Part shown: piece by piece, positions 8,835-17,733 of the stretch
How the letters are laid out: each line of letters opens with the position of its first letter
Numbering within the stretch: position 1 is the first letter of the stretch
From: Aquipseudomonas alcaligenes NBRC 14159
GTDB taxonomy: Bacteria > Pseudomonadota > Gammaproteobacteria > Pseudomonadales > Pseudomonadaceae
Reading direction: 5' to 3'
DNA: 64,000 nt
Assembly: GCF_000467105.1 (NCBI RefSeq)
Contig: NZ_BATI01000018.1
Coordinates: 1 to 64,000, forward strand
Program-made: the position numbers and the translations under genes
The notes under the pieces: generated by a model
What the model was told of the DNA's origin: nothing
Database searches by the model: none
Seen by the model: only the letters and a program-made list of their open reading frames with translations

Positions 8835-9443
8835 TCATGCGCCGGGTGCGTGCAGCAGCAGTTGCACCGCCACCGCGAACATCATCGCCGCCACCGCCAG
8901 GTCGAGCAGGCGCCAGGTGGTCGGGCGCGCCAGCCAGGGGGCGAGCCAGGCGGCGCCCAGGGCCAGGGTGAAGAACCAGATCAGTGAGGCGCTGGCCGCG
9001 CCCAGGGCGTAGGCGCCGGGCACCGGCTGCTGGGCGCCGAGGGAGCCGATCAGCAGCACGGTATCCAGATAGACGTGCGGGTTGAGCAGGGTCACCGCCA
9101 GCGCCGCCAGCAGCACCGCACGCCGCGAGCGCGGGCCGCTGTCCTGTTGCTGCAGGGCCTGTGGCTGGATGGCCCGGCGCAACGCCTGCGCGCCCAGCCA
9201 GAGCAGGAAGGCGGCGCCACCCCAGCGCGCTACCGCCAGCAGCGTCGGACTCTGCGCCAGCACGGCGGCCAGACCGAACACGCCGGCGGCGACCAGCAGC
9301 GCGTCGCACAGTACGCACAGTGCCGCCACCGGTAGGTGATGCTCGCGGCGCAGGCTCTGGGCCAGGACGAAGGCATTCTGCGCGCCGATGGCGATGATCA
9401 GGCCGGCCGCCACCAGTAGGCCGTTGAGGTAGCTCTGCCACAT
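8835..9443 (-). CDS. argO: LysE/ArgO-family amino-acid exporter
   Basis: A 202-residue LysE-type exporter with about six membrane segments. The N-terminal GLLVAAGLIIAIGAQNAFVLAQ is typical of ArgO, followed by the NPHVYLDTVLLIG motif, where Asn-Pro-His is diagnostic. It should export arginine and related basic amino acids. The ATG at 9443 sits one base after the stop of the upstream ACT gene, suggesting translational coupling. Divergent argP, a known activator of argO in E. coli, strengthens the call. The longer frame to 9497 overlaps the ACT gene and is not used. Confidence 0.88.
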   Translation of the reverse strand: MWQSYLNGLLVAAGLIIAIGAQNAFVLAQSLRREHHLPVAALCVLCDALLVAAGVFGLAAVLAQSPTLLAVARWGGAAFLLWLGAQALRRAIQPQALQQQDSGPRSRRAVLLAALAVTLLNPHVYLDTVLLIGSLGAQQPVPGAYALGAASASLIWFFTLALGAAWLAPWLARPTTWRLLDLAVAAMMFAVAVQLLLHAPGA

Positions 9444-9444
9444 C

Positions 9445-9846
9445 TCAGCAGCCCTCCGCGGCCAGGCGCTGCAGCCTGGCCAGGGCGCGTTCGGCATCGG
9501 CCTCGGCGACGAAGAGGTGGTCGTGGTGGAAGCCGGCGATCACGTTGCAGCTGATGCCTTCGCCGGCCAGGGCCTCGGCGAAGGCGGCGGTGAGGCCGAC
9601 GGCGGCCAGCGACGAATGCACCTCGAGGGTGATCCAGGCGGCCAGGTAGTCGTAGGCCAGGCCCAGGCGCTCGGCCTCCTCGCGGGCCAGGATCAGGGTG
9701 GTGCCCTCGGCCTCGCGGAAGCTGCCGAGGGCAGCGGCGACCTGCACCACGGTAGGCTGCGGCACGCTGCAGAAGACGAAGCGGCCAGGGTTGAGGCGTG
9801 GCGAGAGGCTGGCGAGCAGGCGGCTCAGATTGGTTTCGCCGGTCAT
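9445..9846 (-). CDS. ACT domain protein between argP and argO
   Basis: A 133-residue cytoplasmic protein built from two ACT-like units. The first, around residues 20-60, includes RFVFCSVPQP and LILAREEAERLGL. The second, 70-125, includes SLAAVGLTAAFAEALAGEGI and CNVIAGFHHDHLFV. ACT domains bind amino acids and often act as sensors. It is the first gene of the operon with argO and divergent from argP, so a role as an amino-acid sensor or modulator of export is a reasonable inference. AAGGA lies 7 bases before the ATG. The order ACT-argO-argP is also the P. aeruginosa order as I remember it. Confidence 0.85.
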   Translation of the reverse strand: MTGETNLSRLLASLSPRLNPGRFVFCSVPQPTVVQVAAALGSFREAEGTTLILAREEAERLGLAYDYLAAWITLEVHSSLAAVGLTAAFAEALAGEGISCNVIAGFHHDHLFVAEADAERALARLQRLAAEGC

Positions 9847-9941
9847 GGCGGAGTCCTTGTTGGGGTTGCAATGCTGGCCAGTCTGGGGATTGCGTGTGTA
9901 TAAGAAAAACAAATCATGCTGATCTCTCATTAGGAACTCTT
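9847..9941. promoter_or_regulatory. Divergent argP / ACT-argO control region
   Basis: A 95-bp region between the two divergent starts, A/T-rich toward argP (GTGTATAAGAAAAACAAATC). In other bacteria ArgP binds such regions and activates argO when arginine or its analogues are present. I could not fix the exact operator or the -35/-10 boxes. Confidence 0.5.
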
Positions 9942-10826
9942 ATGTTCGACTACAAGCTGCTGGCCGCCCTGGCTGCGGTTGTGGAGCAGGGCGGCTTCGA
10001 GCGTGCGGCGCAGCTGCTTGGTTTGTCGCAGTCGGCGGTGTCGCAGCGGATCAAGCTGCTCGAGGCGCGCGTCGGCCAGCCGGTGCTGCTGCGCGCCGCG
10101 CCGCCGGCGCCCACCGAGGTCGGCCGGCGCCTGCTCAACCACGTGCAGCAGGTGCGCCTGCTGGAGCGCGACCTGCAGGGCCAGGTGCCGACCCTGGCCG
10201 AGGACCAGCCGGCCGAGCGCCTGCGCATCGCCCTGAATGCCGACAGCCTGGCCACCTGGTGGGCGCCGCTGATGGGCGAATTCGTCGCCGAACACCGTCT
10301 GCTGCTGGATCATGTGGTGGATGACCAGGACGTCGGCCTCAAGCGCATGCGCGCCGGCGAGGTGGCCGGCTGCGTGTGCGCCGCCGAGCGTCCGGTGGCC
10401 GGTGCCCGTGCCCTGCCTTTGGGGGCGATGCGCTATCGCGCCCTGGCCAGCCCGGCCTTCGTTGCCCGGCATTTCGCCGCGGGTGTCGACGGCGCGGCGC
10501 TGGCGCGGATGCCGTCCATCGTGTTCGGTGCCGACGACCAGCTGCAGCACCGCTTCCTCGCTGGTCTCGGTGTCGGCGGCGGCTTCGCTCACCACCTGTG
10601 CCCTTCCTCGGAAGGCTTCGTACGCCTGGCCTGTGCCGGGCTCGGCTGGGGCATGGTGCCGGAGCTGCAGGTGCGCCAGCAGCTGGCCAGTGGCGAACTG
10701 GTCGAGCTGCTGCCGGAGCGGCCGCTGGACGTGCCGCTGTACTGGCACCACTGGCGCAACGGCGGTGAGCTGCTGGCCAGCCTGACCCGCCACCTGGAGC
10801 GTGGCGTGGGGGACTGGCTGGTATAG
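9942..10826 (+). CDS. argP: LysR-family regulator ArgP (IciA)
   Basis: A 294-residue LysR regulator. The N-terminal helix-turn-helix is clear (YKLLAALAAVVEQGGFERAA then LLGLSQSAVSQRIKLLE, residues 3-45), followed by a linker helix and a type 2 periplasmic-binding-like effector domain. The N-terminus and the divergent argO identify it as ArgP, which senses L-arginine and L-lysine and controls argO transcription. I chose the ATG at 9942 because the HTH begins immediately after it and the upstream extension overlaps the divergent ACT gene. The gene is followed by intergenic repeats. Confidence 0.92.
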   Translation: MFDYKLLAALAAVVEQGGFERAAQLLGLSQSAVSQRIKLLEARVGQPVLLRAAPPAPTEVGRRLLNHVQQVRLLERDLQGQVPTLAEDQPAERLRIALNADSLATWWAPLMGEFVAEHRLLLDHVVDDQDVGLKRMRAGEVAGCVCAAERPVAGARALPLGAMRYRALASPAFVARHFAAGVDGAALARMPSIVFGADDQLQHRFLAGLGVGGGFAHHLCPSSEGFVRLACAGLGWGMVPELQVRQQLASGELVELLPERPLDVPLYWHHWRNGGELLASLTRHLERGVGDWLV

Positions 10827-10842
10827 GGCGGCGGATGGCCTA

Positions 10843-10970
10843 CTCCCTCTCCCTGTGGGAGAGGGTTGGGGAGAGGGTTGGGGTGAGGGAGCTATAAGCG
10901 GCTCGGTGCAGCCTGGAAACCCCTCACCCCTACGCGGGCCGCCCCGGACTCTCTCCCTGGGGGAGAGGGG
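10843..10970. repeat. Intergenic CCCTCTCCC/GGGAGAGGG repeat, copy 1
   Basis: Two hairpins of the form CCCTCTCCC...GGGAGAGGG flank a GGGTGAGGG / CCCTCACCCC pair. The right half shares a 27-bp identical core (10921-10947) with the copy at 59971-60106. Related copies lie at 52167, 54033 and 56993. It sits just after argP. Confidence 0.8.
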
Positions 10971-10980
10971 AGGTCAGGTC

Positions 10981-11040
10981 GTAGCCCGGATGAAGTCCGG
11001 GTGCGGAGCTTCCTGCTTTTCCCGGATTGCATCCGGCTAC
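10981..11040. repeat. REP-like inverted repeat
   Basis: GTAGCCCGGATG at the left pairs with CATCCGGCTAC at the right, with an inner GTCCGGG / CCCGGAT pair. This is the common Pseudomonas REP layout. It sits between copy 1 of the CCCTCTCCC family and the chemoreceptor stop, so convergent argP and the chemoreceptor gene are separated by two kinds of repeat. Confidence 0.75.
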
Positions 11041-11063
11041 ATCGGCAGGGTTGGCCGAGCTGC

Positions 11064-13022
11064 CTAGAGCTGGAACTGCGCCACCAGCCGCTCCTGGCTG
11101 CCGGCGACCTTGCGCAGGTGTTCGCCGCAGTCGCGGGTGTGCGCGGCGGTGCGGCGGTTCTCGCCGGTCATGTCGTTGAGCCGGTGCATGTGCTGGTTGA
11201 CCTCCTGGGTGGTGGCCGCCTGCTGCTCGGCTGCCGCAGCGATCTGGAAGGCCAGGGCGTGGACGTCCTGTAGCGAGTCGTCGAGCTGCCTGAGGTTGCC
11301 CAGCACGGCCTGGGTTTCCTGCTCTAGGGCGCGGGCCTGTTCGCTGGAGCCCTGCATGCGCGCCTGCGCCTCGCCGGAGGATTGGCCGAGGGCTGCGACG
11401 ATGGCGACGATTTCCTCGGTGGCCTGGCGGGTCTTCTGCGCCAGGTTGCGCACCTCGTCGGCGACCACGGCGAAGCCCCGTCCGGCCTCGCCAGCGCGCG
11501 CTGCCTCGATGGCGGCGTTGAGCGCGAGCAGGTTGGTCTGCTCGGCGATGGCGCGGATCACCGCCAGCACGCTGCCGATCTGCTGGCTGTCGCCGGCCAG
11601 ATGCTGGACCACCCGGTCGGCCTCGCGCAGGCCAGCGAGCAACTGATCCTGCTGACCGATCATGCGCTGCAGGCTGTCCTGCACGGTGGCGAAGGCCTCG
11701 CGCGCGGCGGCGCTGCCGTCGGCGCTGTGGCTGGCGCTGCTGGCGATCTCCTGCACGGTGGCGGCCATCTGGTCGACGGCGCTGACCACCAGCTCCAGCG
11801 CCTCCTGCTGCTGGTCGAGGCTGCTGCTGGTCTGGCCGGCGGCGCCAAGGATGTCGCCGCTGGCATGGCCCACCGCCTGGCTGGCCTGGCGCAGGCGCTC
11901 GACCACCTCGCGCCAGGCACGGGCCATCTCGTGCAGGGCCTGCATCAGGCCATCCTGGGCGTTGCCGTCGCCGCTCACCCGCAACTCGCCGGCGGCCAGG
12001 CGCCGGGCCAGCTCCGCCATGTGCCGCGGCTCGCCGCCCAGCGGGCGCATCACGCTGTGGCTGACTCGCCAGGTAGCCACGGCCACGCCGGCGATGGTCA
12101 GGGCGACCAGCAGCAGGACCTGCCACATCAGCGCGCGCACCGGGGCAAAGGCCTGCTCCTGATCCATTTCCGCGACCAATGCCCAGCGCTGGTCATCCAG
12201 CTGCAGCGGCACGAAGGCCTTGAGCGCAGCCTGGCCGTTCAGGCCCGCTTCGGCCAGACGTCCCTGCTGCCCCTCCAGGGCCTGGCTGATGGCTGCACCG
12301 GGCAGGCGCTCCGGTTGGCGGTCGTCGCGCGCCACCTTGAGATCGGCGAAGCGTATCGAGTCCGAACGCAGGCGGCCGTCGGGGCCGACCAGGTAGGTCT
12401 CGCCGGCTTCGCCCAGGCCCTGGCGGGCCTGCATCACCCGGTTCAGCTCGGCCAGCGGCAGCTCCAGGACCAGCAGCAACTGCAGCTCGCCTTCGTCGAG
12501 GATGGGCGCGACGAGAAACTGGCTGGGCTCGGCCCCGGCCCGGTTCACCGCGAGGTCGCCGATCTGCGCCCGGCCGCTGTCCAGGCCGGCGCGCGCCACG
12601 CGGCCGAGCGGGGTATCACGCCAGGCGGCCTCGCCCAGGTTCTGCTGGTAGTCGCTGCCGCGCTGCAGGCTGAACAGCACCTGACCGTCCTTGCTCACCA
12701 GCTTCAGTTCGCTGTAACCGAAGGTCTTGGCGAAATTTTCGAAGATCGGCCGGTCATAGTTGGCGGTGCTGACCAGGGCCGTGCCGTCGAGCCCGGCGTA
12801 GCTGGTGCCGAGGTTGCTGGCCAGGGTGCTGAGCTGGTTGTGGCGGGCTTGCCAACTGTCCTGCAATTGTTGCTGTTTGATATTTGCTACGGCTTCCAGG
12901 GCATTCAGGGCCTGTTCCTGGAGGGCCTGGCTGGCCTGGCGATAGACCGTGACCGCCATGGCCAGCACCGGTATTAGGCCGATCAGCAGAAAACTGATGG
13001 CAAGTTTTACGCGCAACGGCAT
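11064..13022 (-). CDS. Methyl-accepting chemotaxis protein
   Basis: A 652-residue chemoreceptor. TM1 is near residues 8-27. A periplasmic sensor domain of about 270 residues follows, probably double-Cache because of the [16 protein letters not shown] segment near its middle. TM2 is near 297-316, then HAMP, then the methyl-accepting signalling domain. The signalling tip ([18 protein letters not shown], then [16 protein letters not shown]) is intact near residues 487-524. The ligand is unknown. I chose ATG 13022 because the membrane segment begins directly after it and GGAG is 9 bases upstream. The frame extends to 13466 but overlaps the divergent epimerase gene. Confidence 0.92.
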   Translation of the reverse strand: MPLRVKLAISFLLIGLIPVLAMAVTVYRQASQALQEQALNALEAVANIKQQQLQDSWQARHNQLSTLASNLGTSYAGLDGTALVSTANYDRPIFENFAKTFGYSELKLVSKDGQVLFSLQRGSDYQQNLGEAAWRDTPLGRVARAGLDSGRAQIGDLAVNRAGAEPSQFLVAPILDEGELQLLLVLELPLAELNRVMQARQGLGEAGETYLVGPDGRLRSDSIRFADLKVARDDRQPERLPGAAISQALEGQQGRLAEAGLNGQAALKAFVPLQLDDQRWALVAEMDQEQAFAPVRALMWQVLLLVALTIAGVAVATWRVSHSVMRPLGGEPRHMAELARRLAAGELRVSGDGNAQDGLMQALHEMARAWREVVERLRQASQAVGHASGDILGAAGQTSSSLDQQQEALELVVSAVDQMAATVQEIASSASHSADGSAAAREAFATVQDSLQRMIGQQDQLLAGLREADRVVQHLAGDSQQIGSVLAVIRAIAEQTNLLALNAAIEAARAGEAGRGFAVVADEVRNLAQKTRQATEEIVAIVAALGQSSGEAQARMQGSSEQARALEQETQAVLGNLRQLDDSLQDVHALAFQIAAAAEQQAATTQEVNQHMHRLNDMTGENRRTAAHTRDCGEHLRKVAGSQERLVAQFQL

Positions 13023-13218
13023 GTCCTGGGACTCCGCGTGTAGATGGGTGACAGGGTTCAAAAGGCGTAAAAAATTCTGCAAGAAGCGTGCAAATTGCTT
13101 TACGGGCGTCAAGAAAATCGACCGCGCGGGCCCGCAAGGACGTGCATTTGGCCGCTGCGGCAAGCGGCATGAGGGCTGCCTGCTGCTAGAGTCGCAGGCA
13201 TAACAAGAACGCTGGGGG

Positions 13219-14217
13219 ATGGCAGTCATGAAGATTCTGGTAACGGGGGCGAGTGGTTTCATCGGCGGCCGCTTCGCCCGTTTTGCCCTGGAACAGGGCC
13301 TGACGGTGCGGGTCAACGGGCGCCGCCCGGAAGCGGTGCAGCACCTGACCAAGCGCGGTGCCGAATTCGTCCAGGGCGACCTGAGCGACCCGGACCTGGT
13401 GCACAGGCTCTGCCGTGATGTGGAAATGGTGGTGCACTGCGCCGGTGCCGTCGGCACCTGGGGCACTTACCAGCACTTTCACCAGGCCAATGTGGTGGTG
13501 ACCCAGAATGTCATCGAGGGCTGCCTCGGGCAGCAGGTGCGGCGTCTGGTGCATCTGTCCTCGCCGTCGGTGTACTTCGATGGCAAGGCCCACGTCGGTC
13601 TGCGCGAAGAGCAGGTGCCGAAGCGCTTCGTCGATCACTACGGCGCCACCAAGTACCTGGCCGAGCAGAAGGTCATGGAGGCCCAGGAGTTCGGCCTGGA
13701 GGTGATCGCCCTGCGCCCGCGCTTCGTCACCGGCGCCGGCGACACCAGCATCTTTCCGCGGCTGATCGAGATGCACAGGAAGGGCCGCCTGATGGTGATC
13801 GGCGACGGCCTCAACAAGGTCGACTTCACCAGCATGCAGAACCTCAACGATGCCCTGTTCAGCAGCCTGCTGGCGGCCGGTCCGGCACTGGGCAAGGTAT
13901 ACAACATCAGCAATGGCGCGCCGGTGCCGCTGTGGGATGTGGTCAACTTCGTGTTGCGCCAGTTCGGTCTGCCGCCGGTGAGCAAACACATGCCCTTCGG
14001 CCTGGCCTATGCCGCGGCGACCCTCAACGAGACGGTGTGCAAGCTGCTGCCGGGGCGTCCGGAGCCGGCGCTGTTCCGCCTCGGCGTGGCGGTGATGGGG
14101 CGCGACTTCTCCCTCGACATCTCGCGCGCCCGCCAGTACCTGGACTACGACCCGCAGGTGCCGATCTGGACCGCGCTGGAAGAGTTCTGTACCTGGTGGA
14201 AAGTGCAGGGGCGCTGA
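13219..14217 (+). CDS. NAD-dependent epimerase / 3-beta-hydroxysteroid dehydrogenase-like protein
   Basis: A 332-residue extended short-chain dehydrogenase. The NAD(P) Rossmann motif GASGFIGG is at residues 10-17. The catalytic pattern is present: Ser in HLSSPSVYF and Y-x3-K in [11 protein letters not shown]. The C-terminal half ([17 protein letters not shown]) resembles 3-beta-HSD-like sterol or sugar epimerases, and the substrate is unknown. ATG 13219 and 13228 are both possible. It is followed after 55 bp by leucine dehydrogenase on the same strand, possibly as one transcript. Confidence 0.85.
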   Translation: MAVMKILVTGASGFIGGRFARFALEQGLTVRVNGRRPEAVQHLTKRGAEFVQGDLSDPDLVHRLCRDVEMVVHCAGAVGTWGTYQHFHQANVVVTQNVIEGCLGQQVRRLVHLSSPSVYFDGKAHVGLREEQVPKRFVDHYGATKYLAEQKVMEAQEFGLEVIALRPRFVTGAGDTSIFPRLIEMHRKGRLMVIGDGLNKVDFTSMQNLNDALFSSLLAAGPALGKVYNISNGAPVPLWDVVNFVLRQFGLPPVSKHMPFGLAYAAATLNETVCKLLPGRPEPALFRLGVAVMGRDFSLDISRARQYLDYDPQVPIWTALEEFCTWWKVQGR

Positions 14218-14272
14218 GCCGGCCCGCAACGGCGACCTATACTGGCCGGTAAAGCCAGCGAGGAAGTCCGCC

Positions 14273-15298
14273 ATGTTCGCCGTGATGGAGAGCGCCCGGC
14301 TCGAAGCGCTTCACCTTGCCCAGGATCCTGTCAGCGGCCTGAAGGCGATCATCGCCATCCACAGCACCCGCCTCGGCCCGGCGCTGGGTGGCTGTCGCTA
14401 CCTGGCCTACCCGGATGACGACAGTGCCATCCGCGACGCCATCCGCCTGGCCCAGGGCATGAGCTACAAGGCCGCGCTGGCCGGCCTGGCGCAGGGCGGC
14501 GGCAAGGCCGTGATCATCCGCCCGTCGCACGTGGACAACCGCGGTGCCCTGTTCGAGGCCTTCGGGCGCATGATCGAGTCGTTCAACGGCCGCTACATCA
14601 CTGCCGTCGACAGCGGCACCTCCAGCGCCGACATGGACTGCATCGCCCAGCAGACCCAGCATGTGACCAGCACCACGGCGGCTGGCGATCCCTCGCCGCA
14701 CACGGCCATGGGCGTGTTCGCCGGCATCCGCGCCACCGCCCTGGCGCGGCTCGGCAGTGACGACCTGCAGGGCCTGCGGGTGGCGGTGCAGGGTCTGGGC
14801 AATGTCGGTTTCGCCCTGGCCGAGCAGCTGGCCGCCGCCGGCGTCGAGCTGTTCGTCAGCGACCTCGACCCCGGGCGCGTGCAGCTGGCGGTCGAACAGC
14901 TGGGGGCCCACCCGGTGAGCAGCGAGGAGCTGCTGCTCACGCCCTGCGACATCCTCGCGCCCTGCGGTCTGGGCGGCGTGCTCAATGCGCAGACGGTGGG
15001 CGCGCTGCACTGCGCGGCGGTGGCCGGCTCGGCCAACAACCAGCTGGCCGGCAGCGAGATCGCCGATGCCCTGGAGGCGCGCGGCATCCTCTACGCCCCG
15101 GACTACGTGATCAACTCCGGCGGCCTCATCTATGTCGCCCTCAAGCATCGCGGCGAGGAGCTGCCGGCCATCACCGCCCACCTGACGCAGATCGGCCGGC
15201 GCCTGACCGAGGTCTATGCGCATGCCCAGGCCGACAAGCGTTCGCCGGCCCGGGTGGCCGATGCGCTGGCCGAGCGCCTGCTCTACGGTGGTCGCTAG
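14273..15298 (+). CDS. ldh: Leucine dehydrogenase
   Basis: A 341-residue NAD-dependent amino-acid dehydrogenase of the Glu/Leu/Phe/Val family. It oxidatively deaminates branched-chain L-amino acids to 2-oxo acids. Catalytic lysines are seen in GMSYKAALAG (K66) and GGGKAV (K78), and the nucleotide-binding motif is GLGNVG. The length suits leucine dehydrogenase rather than the longer glutamate enzymes. It overlaps the convergent EamA exporter gene by 4 bp. An adjacent exporter could control overflow of branched-chain amino acids, but that is inference. Confidence 0.9.
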   Translation: MFAVMESARLEALHLAQDPVSGLKAIIAIHSTRLGPALGGCRYLAYPDDDSAIRDAIRLAQGMSYKAALAGLAQGGGKAVIIRPSHVDNRGALFEAFGRMIESFNGRYITAVDSGTSSADMDCIAQQTQHVTSTTAAGDPSPHTAMGVFAGIRATALARLGSDDLQGLRVAVQGLGNVGFALAEQLAAAGVELFVSDLDPGRVQLAVEQLGAHPVSSEELLLTPCDILAPCGLGGVLNAQTVGALHCAAVAGSANNQLAGSEIADALEARGILYAPDYVINSGGLIYVALKHRGEELPAITAHLTQIGRRLTEVYAHAQADKRSPARVADALAERLLYGGR

Positions 15299-16149
15299 CC
15301 GCGGCGGAACACCAGCACCAGGCCGAGCAGGATGGCGGCCATGCCGGCCAGGCTGAGGTCGCTCATGGCGTTGCCGAGGAACAGGTAGTCCATCGCCGCC
15401 GTCACCCCCGGCACCAGGTAGAACAGGCTGGTGACGTTGACCAGGTTGCCGGCGCGGATCAGTCGGTACAGCAACAGCTGCGCCACCACCGAGATGACGA
15501 TGCCCAGCCACAGCAAGGGCACCAGGAAGTCCAGCGACCAATCCACCTCGATGCGCTGGAACGGCAGGAACAACCCGCACAGCAGCAGGCTGACCGCGTA
15601 CTGCAATGGCAGCGCCTGCAGCGGCGACTGGCTCAGGCCCTTCTGCGCGATGGCGCCGAGGGTCATGCACAGCAACGCTCCGAGTGCGTAACCGGTACCG
15701 GCCAGGGAGAACCGTGCCAGGCCGATGCTCTGCCACACCACCAGCACCAGGCCGCCGAGCGCCAGCGCGAGACCGGCCAGGCGCAGGGCGGCGAAGCGCC
15801 GTTCCAGCAGCATCAGGGTGAGGATCGGTTGCACACCGAGCAGGGTCGCCAGCACCCCGGGGGTGATGCCGTGGTCCAGCGCCAGCAGGTAGCAGATCGA
15901 GTAGCCGCCGATCATCAGCAGGCCGCTGCCGGCCGTGTGCAGGCGCTGGCCGCGTGCCGGCAGCCAGTGGCCGGCGAGGGTGCCGATCAGCAGCAGTACG
16001 CCGAGGGCGAGAATGAAGCGCAGGGTCAGGAAGGCGAAGGCCGAGGCGTGGTCCAGGCCCAGGCGGGCGAAGATCGCGCCGCTGCCCCAGAGCAGGACGA
16101 ACAGGGTGGTGGAGGCGCAGGCGCCCCAGAAAGTCTTGTCGAAACGCAT
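15295..16149 (-). CDS. EamA-family (DMT) exporter
   Basis: A 284-residue protein with ten predicted membrane helices in two EamA repeats. The first includes GVLATLLGVQPILTLMLL and the second NVTSLFYLVPGVTAAMDYLFL, both typical. It should export an amino acid or metabolite. It converges with leucine dehydrogenase, and the two stops overlap. A 280-bp region upstream carries a possible leader ORF with polyproline (16250-16369). Two other EamA exporters and ArgO in this window show no close relation at a glance. Confidence 0.87.
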   Translation of the reverse strand: MRFDKTFWGACASTTLFVLLWGSGAIFARLGLDHASAFAFLTLRFILALGVLLLIGTLAGHWLPARGQRLHTAGSGLLMIGGYSICYLLALDHGITPGVLATLLGVQPILTLMLLERRFAALRLAGLALALGGLVLVVWQSIGLARFSLAGTGYALGALLCMTLGAIAQKGLSQSPLQALPLQYAVSLLLCGLFLPFQRIEVDWSLDFLVPLLWLGIVISVVAQLLLYRLIRAGNLVNVTSLFYLVPGVTAAMDYLFLGNAMSDLSLAGMAAILLGLVLVFRRG

Positions 16150-16249
16150 GAAGAATCACCTGTCGAAAATGGCAACAGGCTCCGTCGCCGGCATTGGCGC
16201 AGAGAGGACGGAACCGGGGAGGCTGGGGTGATCGTCGCGGGGCGAGCGA

Positions 16250-16369
16250 TCAGGCGCGCGGCGGTGGCGGAGGCGTAGCGGCGCGCAGGGCGACAGGTGG
16301 GGGCGCGCACGGACGCTCGCCGCGGCAGGCGGCGAGGGCGGGGAAGGCGATGTGCGCGGTATGCGGCAT
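16250..16369 (-). other. Possible polyproline leader ORF before EamA gene
   Basis: A 39-codon reading frame starting with ATG at 16369, followed by about 100 bp and then the EamA start at 16149. It encodes a Pro/Ala/Arg-rich peptide with PPP at residues 23-25 and PPPPP at 33-37, two residues before the stop. Polyproline can stall ribosomes. The ribosome site is weak and GC-rich DNA often yields Pro-rich frames by chance, so this is a candidate only. Confidence 0.25.
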
Positions 16370-16428
16370 GAGTAAGTCTCGAAATGACCAACCGACGCTA
16401 AACCGGGCTGGCCATTCGGTCAACACTT

Positions 16429-16689
16429 TCAGGCGTTTTCGCTCTGCTCCAGTTCGGCCAGGGCGTCGGGCTGGTTCTTGAATGCCTTGGCGAAGGTGTC
16501 GCGGTTCTTGGCCATGAAGATGCCGAGTTCCTCCACCTGCTCCTCGCTGAGCGAAGGCACCGCCTTGTGCAGGGCCTCGGACAGCGCCTCGGCCAGCTCC
16601 AGCATCTTGTCGTAACGATCGGCTTCGGCCTTATCCATGAACAGGCGCTCCGGATCGCGACTGCTGCGGTACACCACTTCGACGGCCAT
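16429..16689 (-). CDS. yebG: YebG-family DNA-damage-inducible protein
   Basis: An 86-residue protein that matches YebG from its first residues (MAVEVVYRSS, then AEADRYDKMLELAEALSE). YebG is a small SOS-regulated protein of unknown biochemical role. It is soluble and helical. A LexA-type box lies 30 bp upstream of the ATG, which supports SOS control. AGGTGA precedes the start. It is transcribed alone, with divergent psiE beyond the promoter region. Confidence 0.9.
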   Translation of the reverse strand: MAVEVVYRSSRDPERLFMDKAEADRYDKMLELAEALSEALHKAVPSLSEEQVEELGIFMAKNRDTFAKAFKNQPDALAELEQSENA

Positions 16690-16718
16690 TCATCACCTCA
16701 TTCCCATATCTGGTTAAC

Positions 16719-16734
16719 GTGTATGGATATACAG
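16719..16734 (-). promoter_or_regulatory. LexA box upstream of yebG
   Basis: On the minus strand the site reads CTGTATATCCATACAC, which fits CTG-N10-CAG with one mismatch in the last base and has the usual TATA-rich centre. It is 30 bp before the yebG ATG, a position suited to repression. Confidence 0.75.
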
Positions 16735-16862
16735 TAATTGGTCTGCCTGTAGCCTGGCAAGCCTGGCGGGCGTTCTGATTGCAATGTGCTGGCCCCTATC
16801 CTGCATAGCCGTTGTCATCCCAGTGGTCCAGCATGACCGCAGCCGAACTTCAGGAGAACACC

Positions 16863-17330
16863 GTGAGTTACCCCCGTATCGAAGCCATGCGCATAGGCAT
16901 GCATGCCCTGGCGCAGTCCTTTGGCAACCTGCTGGTCGAATCCTTCCACTACCTGGCGCTGTTCGCCATCGGCGGCATCACCGCCTGGGCCTCGGTGGTG
17001 GCCTTTCTCGGCATGCTAGAGAAGGGCCATGTCACGGTGGACGACATCCTGCTGCTGTTCATCTACCTGGAGCTGGGTGCCATGGTCGGCATCTACTTCA
17101 AGACCAACCACATGCCGGTGCGCTTCCTGATCTATGTGGCCATCACCGCGCTGACCCGCCTGCTGATCTCCGACGTGTCGCACCACCATCGCCCGGACAT
17201 GGGCGTGGTCTACGTGTCCGGCGCCATTCTGCTGCTGGCGGTGGCCATCCTGGTCGTGCGCTTCGCCTCGTCGCGCTTCCCGTCGGTGCAGCCCTCTGCG
17301 CGCGGTGGGCGGGATGGTGATGAAAGTTAA
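16863..17330 (+). CDS. psiE: Phosphate-starvation-inducible PsiE-family membrane protein
   Basis: A 155-residue membrane protein with four helices: LALFAIGGITAWASVVAFL, ILLLFIYLELGAMVGI, FLIYVAITALTRLLI and VSGAILLLAVAILVV. A conserved-looking HHHRPD loop lies between the last two. This is the PsiE layout, and family function is unknown. I chose GTG at 16863 because AGGAG (16852-16856) lies 6 bases upstream. The in-frame ATG codons at 16812 and 16833 have no ribosome site. No pho box was recognised. Confidence 0.85.
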   Translation: MSYPRIEAMRIGMHALAQSFGNLLVESFHYLALFAIGGITAWASVVAFLGMLEKGHVTVDDILLLFIYLELGAMVGIYFKTNHMPVRFLIYVAITALTRLLISDVSHHHRPDMGVVYVSGAILLLAVAILVVRFASSRFPSVQPSARGGRDGDES

Positions 17331-17366
17331 TTGCTTTTATTTGCGAATATTTATTAATAACATGTG
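17327..17366. promoter_or_regulatory. AT-rich promoter region before the DUF3649 operon
   Basis: A 40-bp A/T-rich island (TTTATTTGCGAATATTTATTAA in its middle part) stands out from the GC-rich surroundings and precedes the iron-reductase-like operon by about 70 bp. It weakly resembles tandem Fur hexamers, and such operons are usually iron-regulated. I cannot define a convincing 19-bp Fur box. Confidence 0.35.
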
Positions 17367-17436
17367 AGGCTTGTCTTTCCCGTGGGCCGGCGCGCCGCAC
17401 CGCCGTCGCCGGCCACGCCCTCGAGATGAGTCGACC

Positions 17437-17733
17437 GTGAGCAAGCAATCCACCCTGTCGCCCGGGAGCATCGCCTCCCGCGTGCTGGCCGCCCTTGTCG
17501 GAGGGTATGCGCTGGCCTATGGCTTCGCTGCCTTCCTTTCCGTCTACCTGCCCCTGGCGCGCCCGGACCGGGTGGCGTTCGCCGGCCTGTTCAGCTTCGC
17601 CGTGTGGACGGCGGTGGTGATCTACGTGTTCGCCGCGCGTAGTGCGACCCGTGCCTGGCTGTGGCTGGGTGGCCTGACGCTGGCGCTGGGTCTGGCAGCC
17701 TTCCTGCCGAGCGATCTGGGAGTGCGGCCATGA
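17437..17733 (+). CDS. DUF3649 small membrane protein
   Basis: A 98-residue protein with three membrane segments (roughly residues 14-36, 48-68 and 74-92). It is the usual first member of a DUF3649-PepSY-DUF3325 trio seen next to iron uptake genes in Pseudomonas. I place the start at GTG 17437, where the conserved part begins. The longer frame adds an Arg-rich stretch. The stop overlaps the next ATG (ATGA), implying translational coupling. Confidence 0.8.
   Translation: MSKQSTLSPGSIASRVLAALVGGYALAYGFAAFLSVYLPLARPDRVAFAGLFSFAVWTAVVIYVFAARSATRAWLWLGGLTLALGLAAFLPSDLGVRP

Noticed and set aside
10827..11063. CRISPR-like repeats in the intergenic region
   Set aside because: The repeats are inverted hairpin pairs and a REP element, without regularly spaced direct repeats or unique spacers.
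11382..12977. 531-codon plus-strand frame opposite the chemoreceptor
   Set aside because: The minus-strand gene has complete chemoreceptor domains, and the opposite frame is compositionally a shadow.
17355..17368. AACATGTGAG near the DUF3649 operon resembling the 13-bp direct repeats at 38644
   Set aside because: Only 9 bases match and there is a single copy. A 9-base match is expected by chance in a window this size.
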